Source of the DNA: CAYJBH01 sp964371365
GTDB lineage: Bacteria; Bacillota; Clostridia; Oscillospirales; Ruminococcaceae
Assembly (NCBI GenBank): GCA_964371365.1
Contig: CAYJMO010000007.1
Location: 1-35,088 of the forward strand
DNA length: 35,088 nucleotides
Reading direction: 5' to 3'
Positions 8,233 through 16,632 of the stretch are shown piece after piece. The notes below the pieces were generated by a model, which saw only the letters and a program-made list of their open reading frames with translations, was not told the origin of the DNA and searched no databases. Made by a program: the position numbers and the translations under genes. The number at the start of each line of letters is the position of its first letter. Position 1 is the first letter of the stretch.

Positions 8233-9663
8233 CTATAATATGCCATCCCATGCACGACTGTTAATAAATAGCTCTAATAGTTTTTTGTCTAACTTTCCCT
8301 CCTCTGCCATACTGCGCAGTATGGCGAGTGCGCGCTCCAGTTCTATATGAGGCTTATAGGGGCGGTCTTTTGCCGCAAGGCCGTCAAAAATATCGATAAT
8401 GGTGAGTATTCGTGTCTCGGTGCACAGCTCATCACCCTTGAGACCTTTTGGGTAGCCGGAGCCGTCCAGCAGCTCATGGTGTTCACTCGCCCATTTTTTG
8501 ACCATGTCATACCCCGAGCCGAAGCTTACCTGACCGAGAATATTTTCTGTCATGACCACATGACTTTGCATGATACCACGTTCCTCGGCGGTGAGGGTGC
8601 CGGTGAGTATACATAGTGAAGTAAATTCATCTTCGCTAAGCCATCGGCAGGTATCACCGTGTCGATCTGTGTATGTAAAGTTTGATATGACCTTAATTTC
8701 ATCTAAAAGATCGTCTGTCATTCTGCCGACGGTATTAGCACGGGTGATCATATCACGTGCGTGCTCAAGTTGTCCTGCGATCGGTTGGAAGGGGATGCCG
8801 TTTTTTGCCTCCTCCAGCCGTGCGGTGAGCTCCACAATCTCTAAACGGGTGAGCACCCTCTCCATAGCGTCACCGAGTCGACTCGACTTGTTCATCACCT
8901 CAATGGGGACCGTTAACTTGCCGACATCATGTAGCCACACGCTCATGATAAATTGGCGTTTATTATCTTCGGAAAAAGCAAGCGACGGTTCGTTCTCGTC
9001 CAACCACTTTAAAAACCGCTCGGCGTATTTTGTCATGTTGATGGTATGGTGGACATTGTAGGGGGTGCGCTCGTATATCGCGGTAGAGAGTGCGCGCACC
9101 AACGAATTTAATAGCCCTTTTATCTCCTGTGCCTGCTCCATCTTGACAAGTCCGGTCGCGGCGAGGGAGGATAGTGCCGAAATATATATCTCGTGATCGG
9201 TAGAGAAGGGGGTGATCTCGCCATTCTCGTCCTTTGCGTTGATAAGTTGCACAACGCCAATCTCATGATTTTCCTTGTCAATCATTGGGACAACCAACAT
9301 CGATACGGTGTTATAGCCGGTCATGGCATCATATTTTTTAGGGCCTTCATGTCCTTTATAGTCGTCTGCTTGCACGTTCGGAACATTAATAATGCTTTTT
9401 TGAAGCAATGCCCGTGCACAGATGTTGCGGCTGTCTATCTCGACCGGTGGCAGGTTTTCAGCGCTCTGCCGGCCACCCATGCTATGGGTTATCATCGTTT
9501 TAAAATAGAGTTTGTTATTCTGTTTTATATACAGTGTGCCGGCATCACAACCGGCGATATCCATGGCGGAGGTGAGTATAAGCTCCAACAGTGTCTCGTC
9601 GTCCTTTTCAGAGCTCAGAGCAAGGCTCACGTTCAACATTTTCTGGGAAATTAAATCAATCAA
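8233..9663 (-). CDS. GAF domain plus HD-GYP-type phosphohydrolase
   Basis: The 476-residue cytoplasmic signalling protein has a GAF domain (residues about 15-175) and a C-terminal HD-GYP-type hydrolase domain. HD metal ligands are in WLHDVGKLTVP. The second signature is HHELLDGSGYPKGLKG, followed by ILTIIDIFDGLAAKDRPYK. Canonical HD-GYP proteins cleave cyclic-di-GMP. This subtype carries a roughly 110-residue insertion between the HD motif and the QSHV segment, so the substrate could be another cyclic nucleotide. It starts at TTG, supported by AGGAGA 8 nt upstream, and overlaps the MBL gene stop by 4 nt (TTGA), indicating coupled translation. The next gene is the FecR protein. Confidence is high for the family, moderate for enzymatic activity. 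Confidence 0.9.
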   Translation of the reverse strand: MIDLISQKMLNVSLALSSEKDDETLLELILTSAMDIAGCDAGTLYIKQNNKLYFKTMITHSMGGRQSAENLPPVEIDSRNICARALLQKSIINVPNVQADDYKGHEGPKKYDAMTGYNTVSMLVVPMIDKENHEIGVVQLINAKDENGEITPFSTDHEIYISALSSLAATGLVKMEQAQEIKGLLNSLVRALSTAIYERTPYNVHHTINMTKYAERFLKWLDENEPSLAFSEDNKRQFIMSVWLHDVGKLTVPIEVMNKSSRLGDAMERVLTRLEIVELTARLEEAKNGIPFQPIAGQLEHARDMITRANTVGRMTDDLLDEIKVISNFTYTDRHGDTCRWLSEDEFTSLCILTGTLTAEERGIMQSHVVMTENILGQVSFGSGYDMVKKWASEHHELLDGSGYPKGLKGDELCTETRILTIIDIFDGLAAKDRPYKPHIELERALAILRSMAEEGKLDKKLLELFINSRAWDGIL

Positions 9664-10463
9664 AAGTGTATCTCCTCTCCTCGATGGGCAAAAAATGCAT
9701 TTTGTAGTTTTCTGTTAAGCTCGTTTTGCATCTCGTCCAGCGCGGCATCGGTGCGATAAGGGTCGTGGTGTATAATTCCGAGGCGTTTAGCACCGCTTTG
9801 TATTGCTACCTCGGCGGCATCCTGCCAGGCAGAATGTCCAAATCCTCTTTTTTTCAAAAGTTCAGACTTTGTATATTGACCGTCGCAGAGTAAAAGGTCA
9901 CACCCTTTTGAAAAGGCTATGAGCGACTCGGCGGTTTTACTATCTATCTCATAGTCGGTGGCATAGACAAGACTCTTGCCACAGCACTCAAGGCGATAGG
10001 CGGTCGAGCCGCCGGGATGTGCGCCGTCAAGACAGCTCACCCGAAGATTGCCGATAAAAAAATCGTCATCACAGGTGATAAATCGAACATTCGCGGAAAA
10101 AGCATCGGAACTGACCGGCCAGAGCGGAGGGGACATAGCTCGGTCGAGCTGCTCCTTCACATCCTGTTCATCCCTTTTTGCGGAATAGATGTTTATGGTA
10201 AATTCGGGGTCGAAAAATATAGGGCACGCCATAACCCCTTTTATATGGTCGATATGCATGTGGGATATGAGCAGGTGCACCGTCTTGGTGTTGCCGATAA
10301 CCTCCGGAAGTGAGAGTATGCCACTGCCACCGTCCAGAATGATAGTGTGTCCATCAACCTCAACGAACACACAGGAGGTTGCACCCCCGTATGAGACATA
10401 GTTTGTCCCATCACACGCGATGGTTCCACGTGTGCCTAAAAATACTACATTAAAACTGTTCAA
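9660..10463 (-). CDS. MBL-fold metallo-hydrolase, possible cyclic-nucleotide phosphodiesterase
   Basis: The 267-residue cytoplasmic protein has a metallo-beta-lactamase fold of the RNase Z / PhnP / cAMP-phosphodiesterase-like branch. Metal-binding residues are in SHMHIDHIKG (HxHxDH). Further ligands are GAHPGGS (His), YATDYE (Asp) and IIHHDPYR (His near residue 235). It starts at TTG with TTTAGGA upstream; the nearest ATG is out of frame. As the first gene of an operon with a class III cyclase it is a reasonable candidate for degrading the cyclase product. That is inference: homologues also cleave RNA ends or cyclic phosphates. Confidence 0.85.
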   Translation of the reverse strand: MNSFNVVFLGTRGTIACDGTNYVSYGGATSCVFVEVDGHTIILDGGSGILSLPEVIGNTKTVHLLISHMHIDHIKGVMACPIFFDPEFTINIYSAKRDEQDVKEQLDRAMSPPLWPVSSDAFSANVRFITCDDDFFIGNLRVSCLDGAHPGGSTAYRLECCGKSLVYATDYEIDSKTAESLIAFSKGCDLLLCDGQYTKSELLKKRGFGHSAWQDAAEVAIQSGAKRLGIIHHDPYRTDAALDEMQNELNRKLQNAFFAHRGEEIHF

Positions 10464-10499
10464 CGCATTCCTAAATACTAATTAAATACTTCCAAACAT

Positions 10500-10528
10500 A
10501 TTATATCATTCCTGTCTAAATATGTAAA
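10500..10528 (-). promoter_or_regulatory. Vegetative promoter for the signalling operon
   Basis: On the minus strand a TTTACA -35 box (10523-10528) is followed after 17 nt by TATAAT (10500-10505). It is 37 nt upstream of the MBL-hydrolase start codon. The divergent hyd promoter begins 7 nt away, so the two could share regulation. Confidence 0.8.
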
Positions 10529-10534
10529 CTACTA

Positions 10535-10563
10535 TTGACAATATAACATAAATAAAATATAAT
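10535..10563 (+). promoter_or_regulatory. Consensus vegetative promoter for the hyd maturation operon
   Basis: TTGACA (10535-10540), a 17-nt spacer and TATAAT (10558-10563) form a perfect sigma-A-type promoter. Transcription should start near 10570, giving a roughly 154-nt untranslated leader before the first ATG at 10724. Confidence 0.9.
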
Positions 10564-10569
10564 TAAAAC

Positions 10570-10723
10570 AGCAACTTACACAAATACATACGGCAATAGA
10601 AAAAGTAAATTAATATTAACACATAAATCTGATGAGAAGGTTTTGCCTGAAAGCAAGAGGAATGCAATATCGCCGAGTTTTCGGTGTGTTCTCCCGTGCT
10701 TTTTGGCGCATGGGAGGTTTTTT
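10570..10723 (+). promoter_or_regulatory. Structured leader with terminator/SD-sequestering hairpin (candidate cis-regulator)
   Basis: The leader contains a small hairpin CCGAGTTTTCGG (10673-10684), and then a 9-bp stem CTCCCGTGC (10691-10699) / GCATGGGAG (10708-10716). GGAGG in the 3' arm is the ribosome site of the first gene. Six T residues (10718-10723) follow immediately and touch the ATG. The hairpin therefore has both the shape of an intrinsic terminator and the ability to hide the ribosome site. I could not match the upstream part to a riboswitch class I know. A simple translational control hairpin is the alternative. Confidence 0.6.
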
Positions 10724-10984
10724 ATGCACAGAATTGCGGTGATCAGCATCATAGTGGAGGATAAGAGGAGCAGTGAGACGATAAATCGATTGCTACATGA
10801 GTACGGGGAGTTTATTGTCGGCAGAATGGGTATACCATACAGAAGAAGGTCTATCAATATTATAAGTATCGTGCTGGACGCACCACAGGAGGTGGTGAGT
10901 ACACTGTCGGGGAAACTCGGTGCACTTCAAGGTGTTACCGTCAAGGCGAGCTACTCCAAGGAAATGTATGAAGATGAACAATGA
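10724..10984 (+). CDS. TM1266-type iron-only hydrogenase system regulator
   Basis: The 86-residue small protein matches the family annotated as TM1266 iron-only hydrogenase system putative regulator, with an ACT/NikR-C-like ferredoxin fold. Typical segments are the opening RIAVISIIVEDK, the central IVGRMGIPYRRR and the closing SGKLGALQGVTVKA. The start at 10724 fits the family's usual N-terminus and has GGAGG at 6-nt spacing; an in-frame upstream extension (from 10643) would read through the hairpin and is rejected. It lies just ahead of hydE, as in many Clostridia. It has no recognisable DNA-binding domain, and its mode of action is not established. Confidence 0.9.
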   Translation: MHRIAVISIIVEDKRSSETINRLLHEYGEFIVGRMGIPYRRRSINIISIVLDAPQEVVSTLSGKLGALQGVTVKASYSKEMYEDEQ

Positions 10985-11927
10985 AAAGATTGTAAAGGCG
11001 TTAGCCTTGCCGGACTTCAAGCCTTTCTACAACAAGGCGAATGAGGTTAAACGGTCAATTTATGGCGATGATATCTATGTCAGAGCCATAGTGGAGTTTT
11101 CAAATTATTGCCGCATGGACTGCGGATATTGTGGGCTATATTGTCATAATAAAAAGATAAAAAGGTACCGCATGACGCCGGACGAGATAATCAAAACCGC
11201 AGATATTGCTCATAAGGCAGGATACAAAACTCTTGTCATGCAGTCGGGAGAGGACGCGTTTTTTACCCCTCGTCTGCTCGGTGATATTGTCAAGGAGATA
11301 AAGAAAACCGGCATGATCATAACCTTAAGTTGTGGTGAAAAGAGTCGCGAGGATTATGAACATCTTAAAAAGTGCGGTGCGGATCGATATCTTTTAAAGC
11401 ATGAATGTTCTGATCGGGGGATATATTCCTCACTACACACCAAGAGCACGCTTGAAAACCGCCTGCGATGTCTGCGTGATCTCAAAGACCTTGGCTATGA
11501 GACGGGGAGTGGATTTATGATAGGACTGCCTAATCAAACGCTCGAGACCGTCGCGAATGACATACAGACGCTCGCCGACATACCCTGCGACATGGCCGGT
11601 ATCGGACCGTTTATACCTCACCCCGACACCCCGTTGCGTGACATACCAGCCGGAAGTGCCGAGCTGACCAAGCGCGCAGTAGCGCTCACTCGGATAGTCA
11701 TAGGGGCAATAAACCTGCCGGCAACCACCTCTCTTGGGGTGCTAAATACCGGTGAGAGGGACGATATTTTCGCCTGTGGTGCAAACGTTATCATGAAAAA
11801 GGTGACGCCACAACCCTACCGCTCTTGGTATGAAATTTACCCGAGCACAAATGTTGACACCGATGTTTTTGCGGAGCGAGAGAAGTTAGAGCAAGACATC
11901 ATAAACCTCGGATACAACCCAATATAG
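10968..11927 (+). CDS. hydE: [FeFe]-hydrogenase maturase HydE, radical SAM
   Basis: The 319-residue radical S-adenosylmethionine enzyme helps to make the dithiomethylamine-bridged di-iron precursor of the H-cluster. The CX3CX2C cluster motif is in SNYCRMDCGYCGLYC (Cys48, Cys52, Cys55). Other family features are QSGED, the GSGFMIGLPNQT segment and IGPFIPHPDTPL. It overlaps the end of the TM1266-type gene by 17 nt. AAGGA at 10958-10962 allows ATG at 10968, or at 10974 two codons later; I give the first. It is followed by hydG after 11 nt. Confidence 0.95.
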   Translation: MKMNNEKIVKALALPDFKPFYNKANEVKRSIYGDDIYVRAIVEFSNYCRMDCGYCGLYCHNKKIKRYRMTPDEIIKTADIAHKAGYKTLVMQSGEDAFFTPRLLGDIVKEIKKTGMIITLSCGEKSREDYEHLKKCGADRYLLKHECSDRGIYSSLHTKSTLENRLRCLRDLKDLGYETGSGFMIGLPNQTLETVANDIQTLADIPCDMAGIGPFIPHPDTPLRDIPAGSAELTKRAVALTRIVIGAINLPATTSLGVLNTGERDDIFACGANVIMKKVTPQPYRSWYEIYPSTNVDTDVFAEREKLEQDIINLGYNPI

Positions 11928-11938
11928 AAAGGATTAAA

Positions 11939-13357
11939 ATGTACGACCCATGTTCACCGGTAGCGAGCGAGTTTATTGATGATACCGAGATAAACGATAC
12001 TATAATATATGCAGATGCGACAAAAAATGACAATGATTTAATCGATGAAATTCTAAAAAAGGCAGGGCAAAAAAAGGGACTTTCCCACCGTGAGGCGGCA
12101 GTGTTGCTGTTAAACGAGGACAAAGAGGTTGCAGACAGGATTTTTACCCTCGCACGGGAGATAAAAACGGAGTTTTACGGCAACCGTATTGTACTTTTCG
12201 CGCCACTTTACCTCTCCAACTACTGCGTCAACGGCTGTGTCTACTGCCCTTACAACCACGGCAATAAGACCATCTCTCGCAAAAAACTCACCCGTGAGGA
12301 GATTGAAAAAGAAGTCATCGCCCTACAGGATATGGGGCACAAACGGCTTGCCATCGAGAGCGGGGAAGATCCGGTCAATCTGCCGCTGGATTATATCATA
12401 GACTCCATAAAAACTATCTATGGCGTGAAGCACAAGAATGGCGCGATAAGGCGTGTCAACGTCAATATTGCCGCCACCACCGTCGAGGATTATCGCCGAC
12501 TGAGGGAGGCGGAGATAGGCACATACATCCTTTTTCAGGAGACCTACCACAAGCCGACCTATCTGGAACTGCACCCCAAAGGACCAAAGCACAACTATGC
12601 CTACCACACCGAGGCGATGGATAGGGCGATGGAGGGCGGTATTGACGATGTTGGGCTCGGTGTTTTGTTTGGGCTAAACCTCTACAAATATGACCTTGTC
12701 GGTCTTTTGATGCACGCGGAGCATTTAGAGGCACGGTTTGGCGTCGGCCCTCACACCATAAGTGTGCCGAGAATTTGCCCCGCCGACGGAGTTGATGTTA
12801 ACGATTTTGACAACTCTATCTCGGATGAAATATTTGAAAAGATTGTGGCGATACTGCGCATCAGCGTCCCATACACCGGCATTATCATGTCGACGAGGGA
12901 ATCACAGGCGATGAGGGCACGCGCCGTCGACATAGGCGTGTCCCAGATAAGCGGCGCGTCCAAGACCTCGGTGGGCGGCTACGCTGAGCCGGAGCCGGAG
13001 GAGGATAACTCGCGTCAGTTTGACATCTCCGACAATCGCACCCTCGATGAGGTGGTCGCCTGGCTCGTCTCCACCGGTCACATCCCGAGCTTTTGCACCG
13101 CCTGTTATAAACTCGGCAGAACCGGCGACCGATTTATGGAGCTTGTCAAAAAAGGGCAGATAAAAAACGTATGTCATCCCAATGCATTGATGACCTTAAA
13201 GGAGTACGGTGAGGACTACGCATCCCCCAAGACACGAGAATTAATAGATAAAATGATAGAAAACCAGATTGAGCATGTGCCGAGCGATAAGGCGCGTCGC
13301 GTGACCATGGACTATCTATGTGATATTAAAAACGGCAAACGGGATTTTAGATTTTAA
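11939..13357 (+). CDS. hydG: [FeFe]-hydrogenase maturase HydG, radical SAM tyrosine lyase
   Basis: The 472-residue enzyme cleaves tyrosine to supply CO and cyanide ligands as an Fe-cysteine synthon for the H-cluster. The radical-SAM CX3CX2C motif is NYCVNGCVYCPYN (Cys96, Cys100, Cys103). The C-terminal CX2CX22C motif that holds the auxiliary cluster is present, from FCTACYKL to NVCHPN. Length is typical (about 470). ATG follows GAAAGGATTAAA. It lies between hydE and hydF in one transcription unit. Confidence 0.97.
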   Translation: MYDPCSPVASEFIDDTEINDTIIYADATKNDNDLIDEILKKAGQKKGLSHREAAVLLLNEDKEVADRIFTLAREIKTEFYGNRIVLFAPLYLSNYCVNGCVYCPYNHGNKTISRKKLTREEIEKEVIALQDMGHKRLAIESGEDPVNLPLDYIIDSIKTIYGVKHKNGAIRRVNVNIAATTVEDYRRLREAEIGTYILFQETYHKPTYLELHPKGPKHNYAYHTEAMDRAMEGGIDDVGLGVLFGLNLYKYDLVGLLMHAEHLEARFGVGPHTISVPRICPADGVDVNDFDNSISDEIFEKIVAILRISVPYTGIIMSTRESQAMRARAVDIGVSQISGASKTSVGGYAEPEPEEDNSRQFDISDNRTLDEVVAWLVSTGHIPSFCTACYKLGRTGDRFMELVKKGQIKNVCHPNALMTLKEYGEDYASPKTRELIDKMIENQIEHVPSDKARRVTMDYLCDIKNGKRDFRF

Positions 13358-13403
13358 TGAGAAGATTGTTTAGAAATAAATTTTCAAGAAAGGAATGGGT
13401 ATA

Positions 13404-14594
13404 ATGATGAGCTTGAACAACACACCGTCCGCAAACAGACTGCATATCGCAATCTTCGGTAAGCAGAATAGCGGTAAATCAACCCTGTTAAACGCGATAA
13501 CCAATCAGGATTTAGCGATAGTGTCACAGCATAAGGGGGCGACCACCGATCCGGTATATAAAGCGATGGAGATTGCAAGGGTGGGTCCATGTATGCTGAT
13601 CGATACCGCCGGTTTTGACGACAGCGGTGAGCTCGGTGAGCTCCGTGTGAATAAGACAAAGGCGGTGCTGGATAAGGCAGACATAGCGATAATACTCGTC
13701 ACGGACGACAACCTGACCCACGAAAAAGAGTGGTTAAACGAGATAAAGAGCCGTAAAATTGTGCCCATTGTCGTCATAAATAACTTTGACGACGGTCGAG
13801 AGCTGTCAGAGCTGTGTGAAAAGGAACTATGTCAAAAGGCGATGGTTGTCAACGCCAAAACTCGAAAGGGGATTGACCGGCTTTTGGATGAGATACTCGC
13901 CGTCATGCCGGAGAAGTTTGATGAGCTGAGCATCACCGCCGAACATGTGAGCGAGGGGGATGTCGTCCTGCTGGTAATGCCACAGGACATCGGTGCGCCG
14001 AAAGGTCGCCTGATTCTACCTCAAGTGCAGACGACACGCGACCTGTTGGACAACGGCTGTATTGTCCTGTCGGTGACCCATGACAGGATGGAGGAGGCGA
14101 TTTCTAAGCTCGCTGCACCGCCCGACCTCATTATCACCGACTCACAGGTTTTTCCCTATGTATACGACCGCAAACCACAGCGCTCGCGTCTGACCTCGTT
14201 TTCGGTATTGTTCGCCGCATATAAGGGCGACAAAGAGGTGTTTTTAAAGGGGCTTGAAAACTTTGAGCGATTATCATGCGATAAAAAGCTAAGTGTGCTG
14301 ATTGCCGAGGCGTGCACCCACGCACCCCAGACGGAGGACATCGGCCGGGTGAAGATACCGAATATACTCAAAAAGCGCTTTGGTGAGAGGGTGAATATCG
14401 AAATCTGCTCCGGTGCAGATTTTCCGGAGGATCTATCGGGATATGACCTTGTTATACACTGCGGTGGATGTATGTTCAACCGTCGTGTCATGCTCTCGAG
14501 GATAGACAGAATAAAGCGGCATGGCGTGAACATAACCAACTATGGGATGTTCCTCGCGAATGCCGCCGGTATACTTGATAAGATTGATATTTAG
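13404..14594 (+). CDS. hydF: [FeFe]-hydrogenase maturation GTPase/scaffold HydF
   Basis: The 396-residue GTPase scaffold receives the di-iron precursor and delivers it to the hydrogenase apoprotein. Seen: a P-loop GKQNSGKST (residues about 19-27), a switch II DTAGF, and a C-terminal iron-sulfur binding set with EACTHAP and HCGGCMFNRR, matching the CxH...HCxxC pattern. AAAGGA at 13388-13393 favours ATG 13404; the in-frame ATG at 13395 sits too close to it. This completes the HydEFG set. No hydrogenase structural gene is in the window. Confidence 0.95.
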   Translation: MMSLNNTPSANRLHIAIFGKQNSGKSTLLNAITNQDLAIVSQHKGATTDPVYKAMEIARVGPCMLIDTAGFDDSGELGELRVNKTKAVLDKADIAIILVTDDNLTHEKEWLNEIKSRKIVPIVVINNFDDGRELSELCEKELCQKAMVVNAKTRKGIDRLLDEILAVMPEKFDELSITAEHVSEGDVVLLVMPQDIGAPKGRLILPQVQTTRDLLDNGCIVLSVTHDRMEEAISKLAAPPDLIITDSQVFPYVYDRKPQRSRLTSFSVLFAAYKGDKEVFLKGLENFERLSCDKKLSVLIAEACTHAPQTEDIGRVKIPNILKKRFGERVNIEICSGADFPEDLSGYDLVIHCGGCMFNRRVMLSRIDRIKRHGVNITNYGMFLANAAGILDKIDI

Positions 14595-14615
14595 TCGTGC
14601 TCTTTTCGTCACCGA

Positions 14616-16589
14616 CTACCCATTCTGCTTTATAACACCGTCACGATACGCCTGCAACAGCTGTTTTAGGTCATATATCTTATGGGATATTATCTCGCCT
14701 TTGTCCGTCTTGGCTATGGTTATCCGCTCGGCATACTGCTCGACCGGAATGCTTTTGGAGTGCATATCGTCGTCCGTCTCGATGACCTCCTTGATGTTTT
14801 TGAAGGGCTGGTGTTCCGACAATAGAAGTTGATAGCTGTTAGAAATCAGAGTATAGCCGGAGATGCCGGTCACCTTTTGATACGCCTTGGAGATACCGCC
14901 GTCTATAATGAGCAGCTTTCCGCCTGCCTTTATCGGCGATTCCCCCTTGGATATTTTTATGGGGACATGTCCGTTCACGATGTGTGAGCACCTCGCCGTG
15001 ATGCCGAACTCGCGCAGAATCATCTCTGCGGTGGTGCGGTTTTTTATGTTGTCGTAGTAGAAGTCTTTAGGTTCGGTCCAGATACTCTCGTCCGAGATAA
15101 ACGCGCGCTCGAATGTGGTCATCTTCGCCTTGCCGTTGAGCGGTGAGGAGTTGCCACACCATAAAAACCACATGAAATCAAGCCCAAACGCCTTTTCAAT
15201 TCCTTTGCCAAAACCACCCTGACGGCAGAGTTTGTCGCACAGGTCGAGGTAGCCCTTGCCACTGTACTCCTCACCTGCGAGCTTAAAGATGGAAAAGGAG
15301 CCGTCCTCGTTCATCGGGATACAGCCGTGATAGAGTAGATTGTCGTTATATATACGGTACATTCCGCCCTTTTTGAACAGAAAGTTGACATGTTTAGAGA
15401 GCAATTTATTCTGGACGAACGATGCCTGTAACTGCTCCATGACAAGCTGTTCATCGGCGGTCAGTCGATAGGGGTCGTTGCAGTCGACGGTGGGGAAGTG
15501 ACGATCGTTGAGTTCATACTCGTTATCGTCGATGACGATTGTTCCCTTTTCAAAGTCTATCGCACCGAGTTGTAACCTTTTTTCCATCTTGAATTCCGGA
15601 CGTTTTTGAATAATTTGTCCCTCTAACTTGAGCTGAATGATGGTTATCGCCTTGTGTACCTTGGTGGCGATCTCGATGTTGCTGAGCTCGACGCGGTCGG
15701 ATAAAGCGGATTTTTCATACTTCGGCACAAAGCCGAGGCAGGGATCGTCGCGATACTGATTTTGTGCAAAGACGGCAAGAGGGCGGATGTTGAGACCATA
15801 CCCCTCCTCGAGACAGCTAAAGTTGTTATAGCGGATACTGTTGCGAATGACGTTAGNNNNNNNNNNACCGAGCGCCGCCGCCATCCAGACTATGTCATGG
15901 TTGCCCCACTGAATATCCACCTTGTCACTGCCACAAAGGTGCTCCATAACAAGATGTGCGCCACTGCCACGGTCAAAGATGTCCCCGATGATGTGCAGGC
16001 GGTCGATTATCATGTTCATTATGAGGGAGGAAAGCTCGACGATAAAGTTGTCGGCACGCTCCGTCTCGATGATACTGGTGAGAATGTTGTCGAAATACTC
16101 CTGTTTGTTCATCTCGTAGTTGTCGGTATACATAAGCTCATCGATAATGTATCGAAAATCCTCCGGCAACGATTTGCGCACCTTGGAGCGGGTATATTTT
16201 GAGGTTACGACACGGCAGACCATGACCATGCGGATGAGTATGGTGCGATACCAAGTATCGTCGCAAAGTCCTTTTGCCGATTGTTCGGCAAGTTTTTCAC
16301 TCGGGTAGTATATGATGGTTGCAAGTTGTTCCTTTTCTTTTTGGGAGATACTCTCACCAAAACAGCTCTCTATCTTGCGCTTTATTGAGCCGGAGGCGTT
16401 CTTGACAATATGCAAAAACACATCGTACTCACCGTGGATATCACTGATAAAGTGCTCGGTACCCTTGGGCAGATTAAGGATCGCCGAGAGGTTGATAATT
16501 TCGGTCGACGCCGTCTGTATGGTCGGATAGCTCTGGGAGAGCAGTTTTAGATATTTGATGTCATTATTAAAGTCGTTATAATTTTTCAA
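14616..16589 (-). CDS. fbp: Fructose-1,6-bisphosphatase, class III (Firmicutes type)
   Basis: The gluconeogenic enzyme hydrolyses fructose-1,6-bisphosphate to fructose-6-phosphate. About 657 residues, close to the roughly 640-670 of class III enzymes. Metallophosphatase motifs are visible: FISDIHGEYD, GDIFDRG, QWGNHDIVWM and IVNGHVPIK. I place the start at TTG 16589-16587, preceded by AGGTGA. The in-frame ATG at 16646 would lie upstream of the predicted transcription start and read through the terminator hairpin. Ten N (15857-15866) interrupt the coding sequence after the GNHD region; the frame continues across them. The gene is convergent with hydF, with 21 nt between stops. Confidence 0.93.
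   Translation of the reverse strand: MKNYNDFNNDIKYLKLLSQSYPTIQTASTEIINLSAILNLPKGTEHFISDIHGEYDVFLHIVKNASGSIKRKIESCFGESISQKEKEQLATIIYYPSEKLAEQSAKGLCDDTWYRTILIRMVMVCRVVTSKYTRSKVRKSLPEDFRYIIDELMYTDNYEMNKQEYFDNILTSIIETERADNFIVELSSLIMNMIIDRLHIIGDIFDRGSGAHLVMEHLCGSDKVDIQWGNHDIVWMAAALGXXXXNVIRNSIRYNNFSCLEEGYGLNIRPLAVFAQNQYRDDPCLGFVPKYEKSALSDRVELSNIEIATKVHKAITIIQLKLEGQIIQKRPEFKMEKRLQLGAIDFEKGTIVIDDNEYELNDRHFPTVDCNDPYRLTADEQLVMEQLQASFVQNKLLSKHVNFLFKKGGMYRIYNDNLLYHGCIPMNEDGSFSIFKLAGEEYSGKGYLDLCDKLCRQGGFGKGIEKAFGLDFMWFLWCGNSSPLNGKAKMTTFERAFISDESIWTEPKDFYYDNIKNRTTAEMILREFGITARCSHIVNGHVPIKISKGESPIKAGGKLLIIDGGISKAYQKVTGISGYTLISNSYQLLLSEHQPFKNIKEVIETDDDMHSKSIPVEQYAERITIAKTDKGEIISHKIYDLKQLLQAYRDGVIKQNG
15857..15866. 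other. Assembly gap (10 N) inside fbp
   Basis: A run of exactly ten N lies between codons for ALG and NVIRNS. From memory of class III fructose-bisphosphatases, about six residues are expected here, so the real gap is probably about 16 nt rather than 10. The difference is a multiple of three, so the frame is kept either way. Confidence 0.95.
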
Positions 16590-16594
16590 AAAAT

Positions 16595-16632
16595 CACCTA
16601 CTGTTATTTTTTTATTATTATAACAGTAGGTG
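16595..16632 (-). terminator. Rho-independent terminator of the SpoIID-like gene, overlapping the fbp promoter
   Basis: The minus-strand RNA has a perfect 12-bp stem, CACCTACTGTTA (16621-16632) with TAACAGTAGGTG (16595-16606), and a 14-nt A/T loop, then A and six T. It lies 25 nt after the stop of the upstream gene. The 3' arm carries the AGGTGA ribosome site of fbp. Confidence 0.85.

Noticed and set aside
10643..10723. In-frame upstream extension of the TM1266-type gene
   Set aside because: It would encode the hairpin and the leader; the family begins at RIAVI and GGAGG fits the ATG at 10724.
14595..14615. Terminator between hydF and fbp
   Set aside because: TAGTCG and CGACTA are inverted around a 15-nt loop, but the stem is only 6 bp with no T-run, so the support is too weak.
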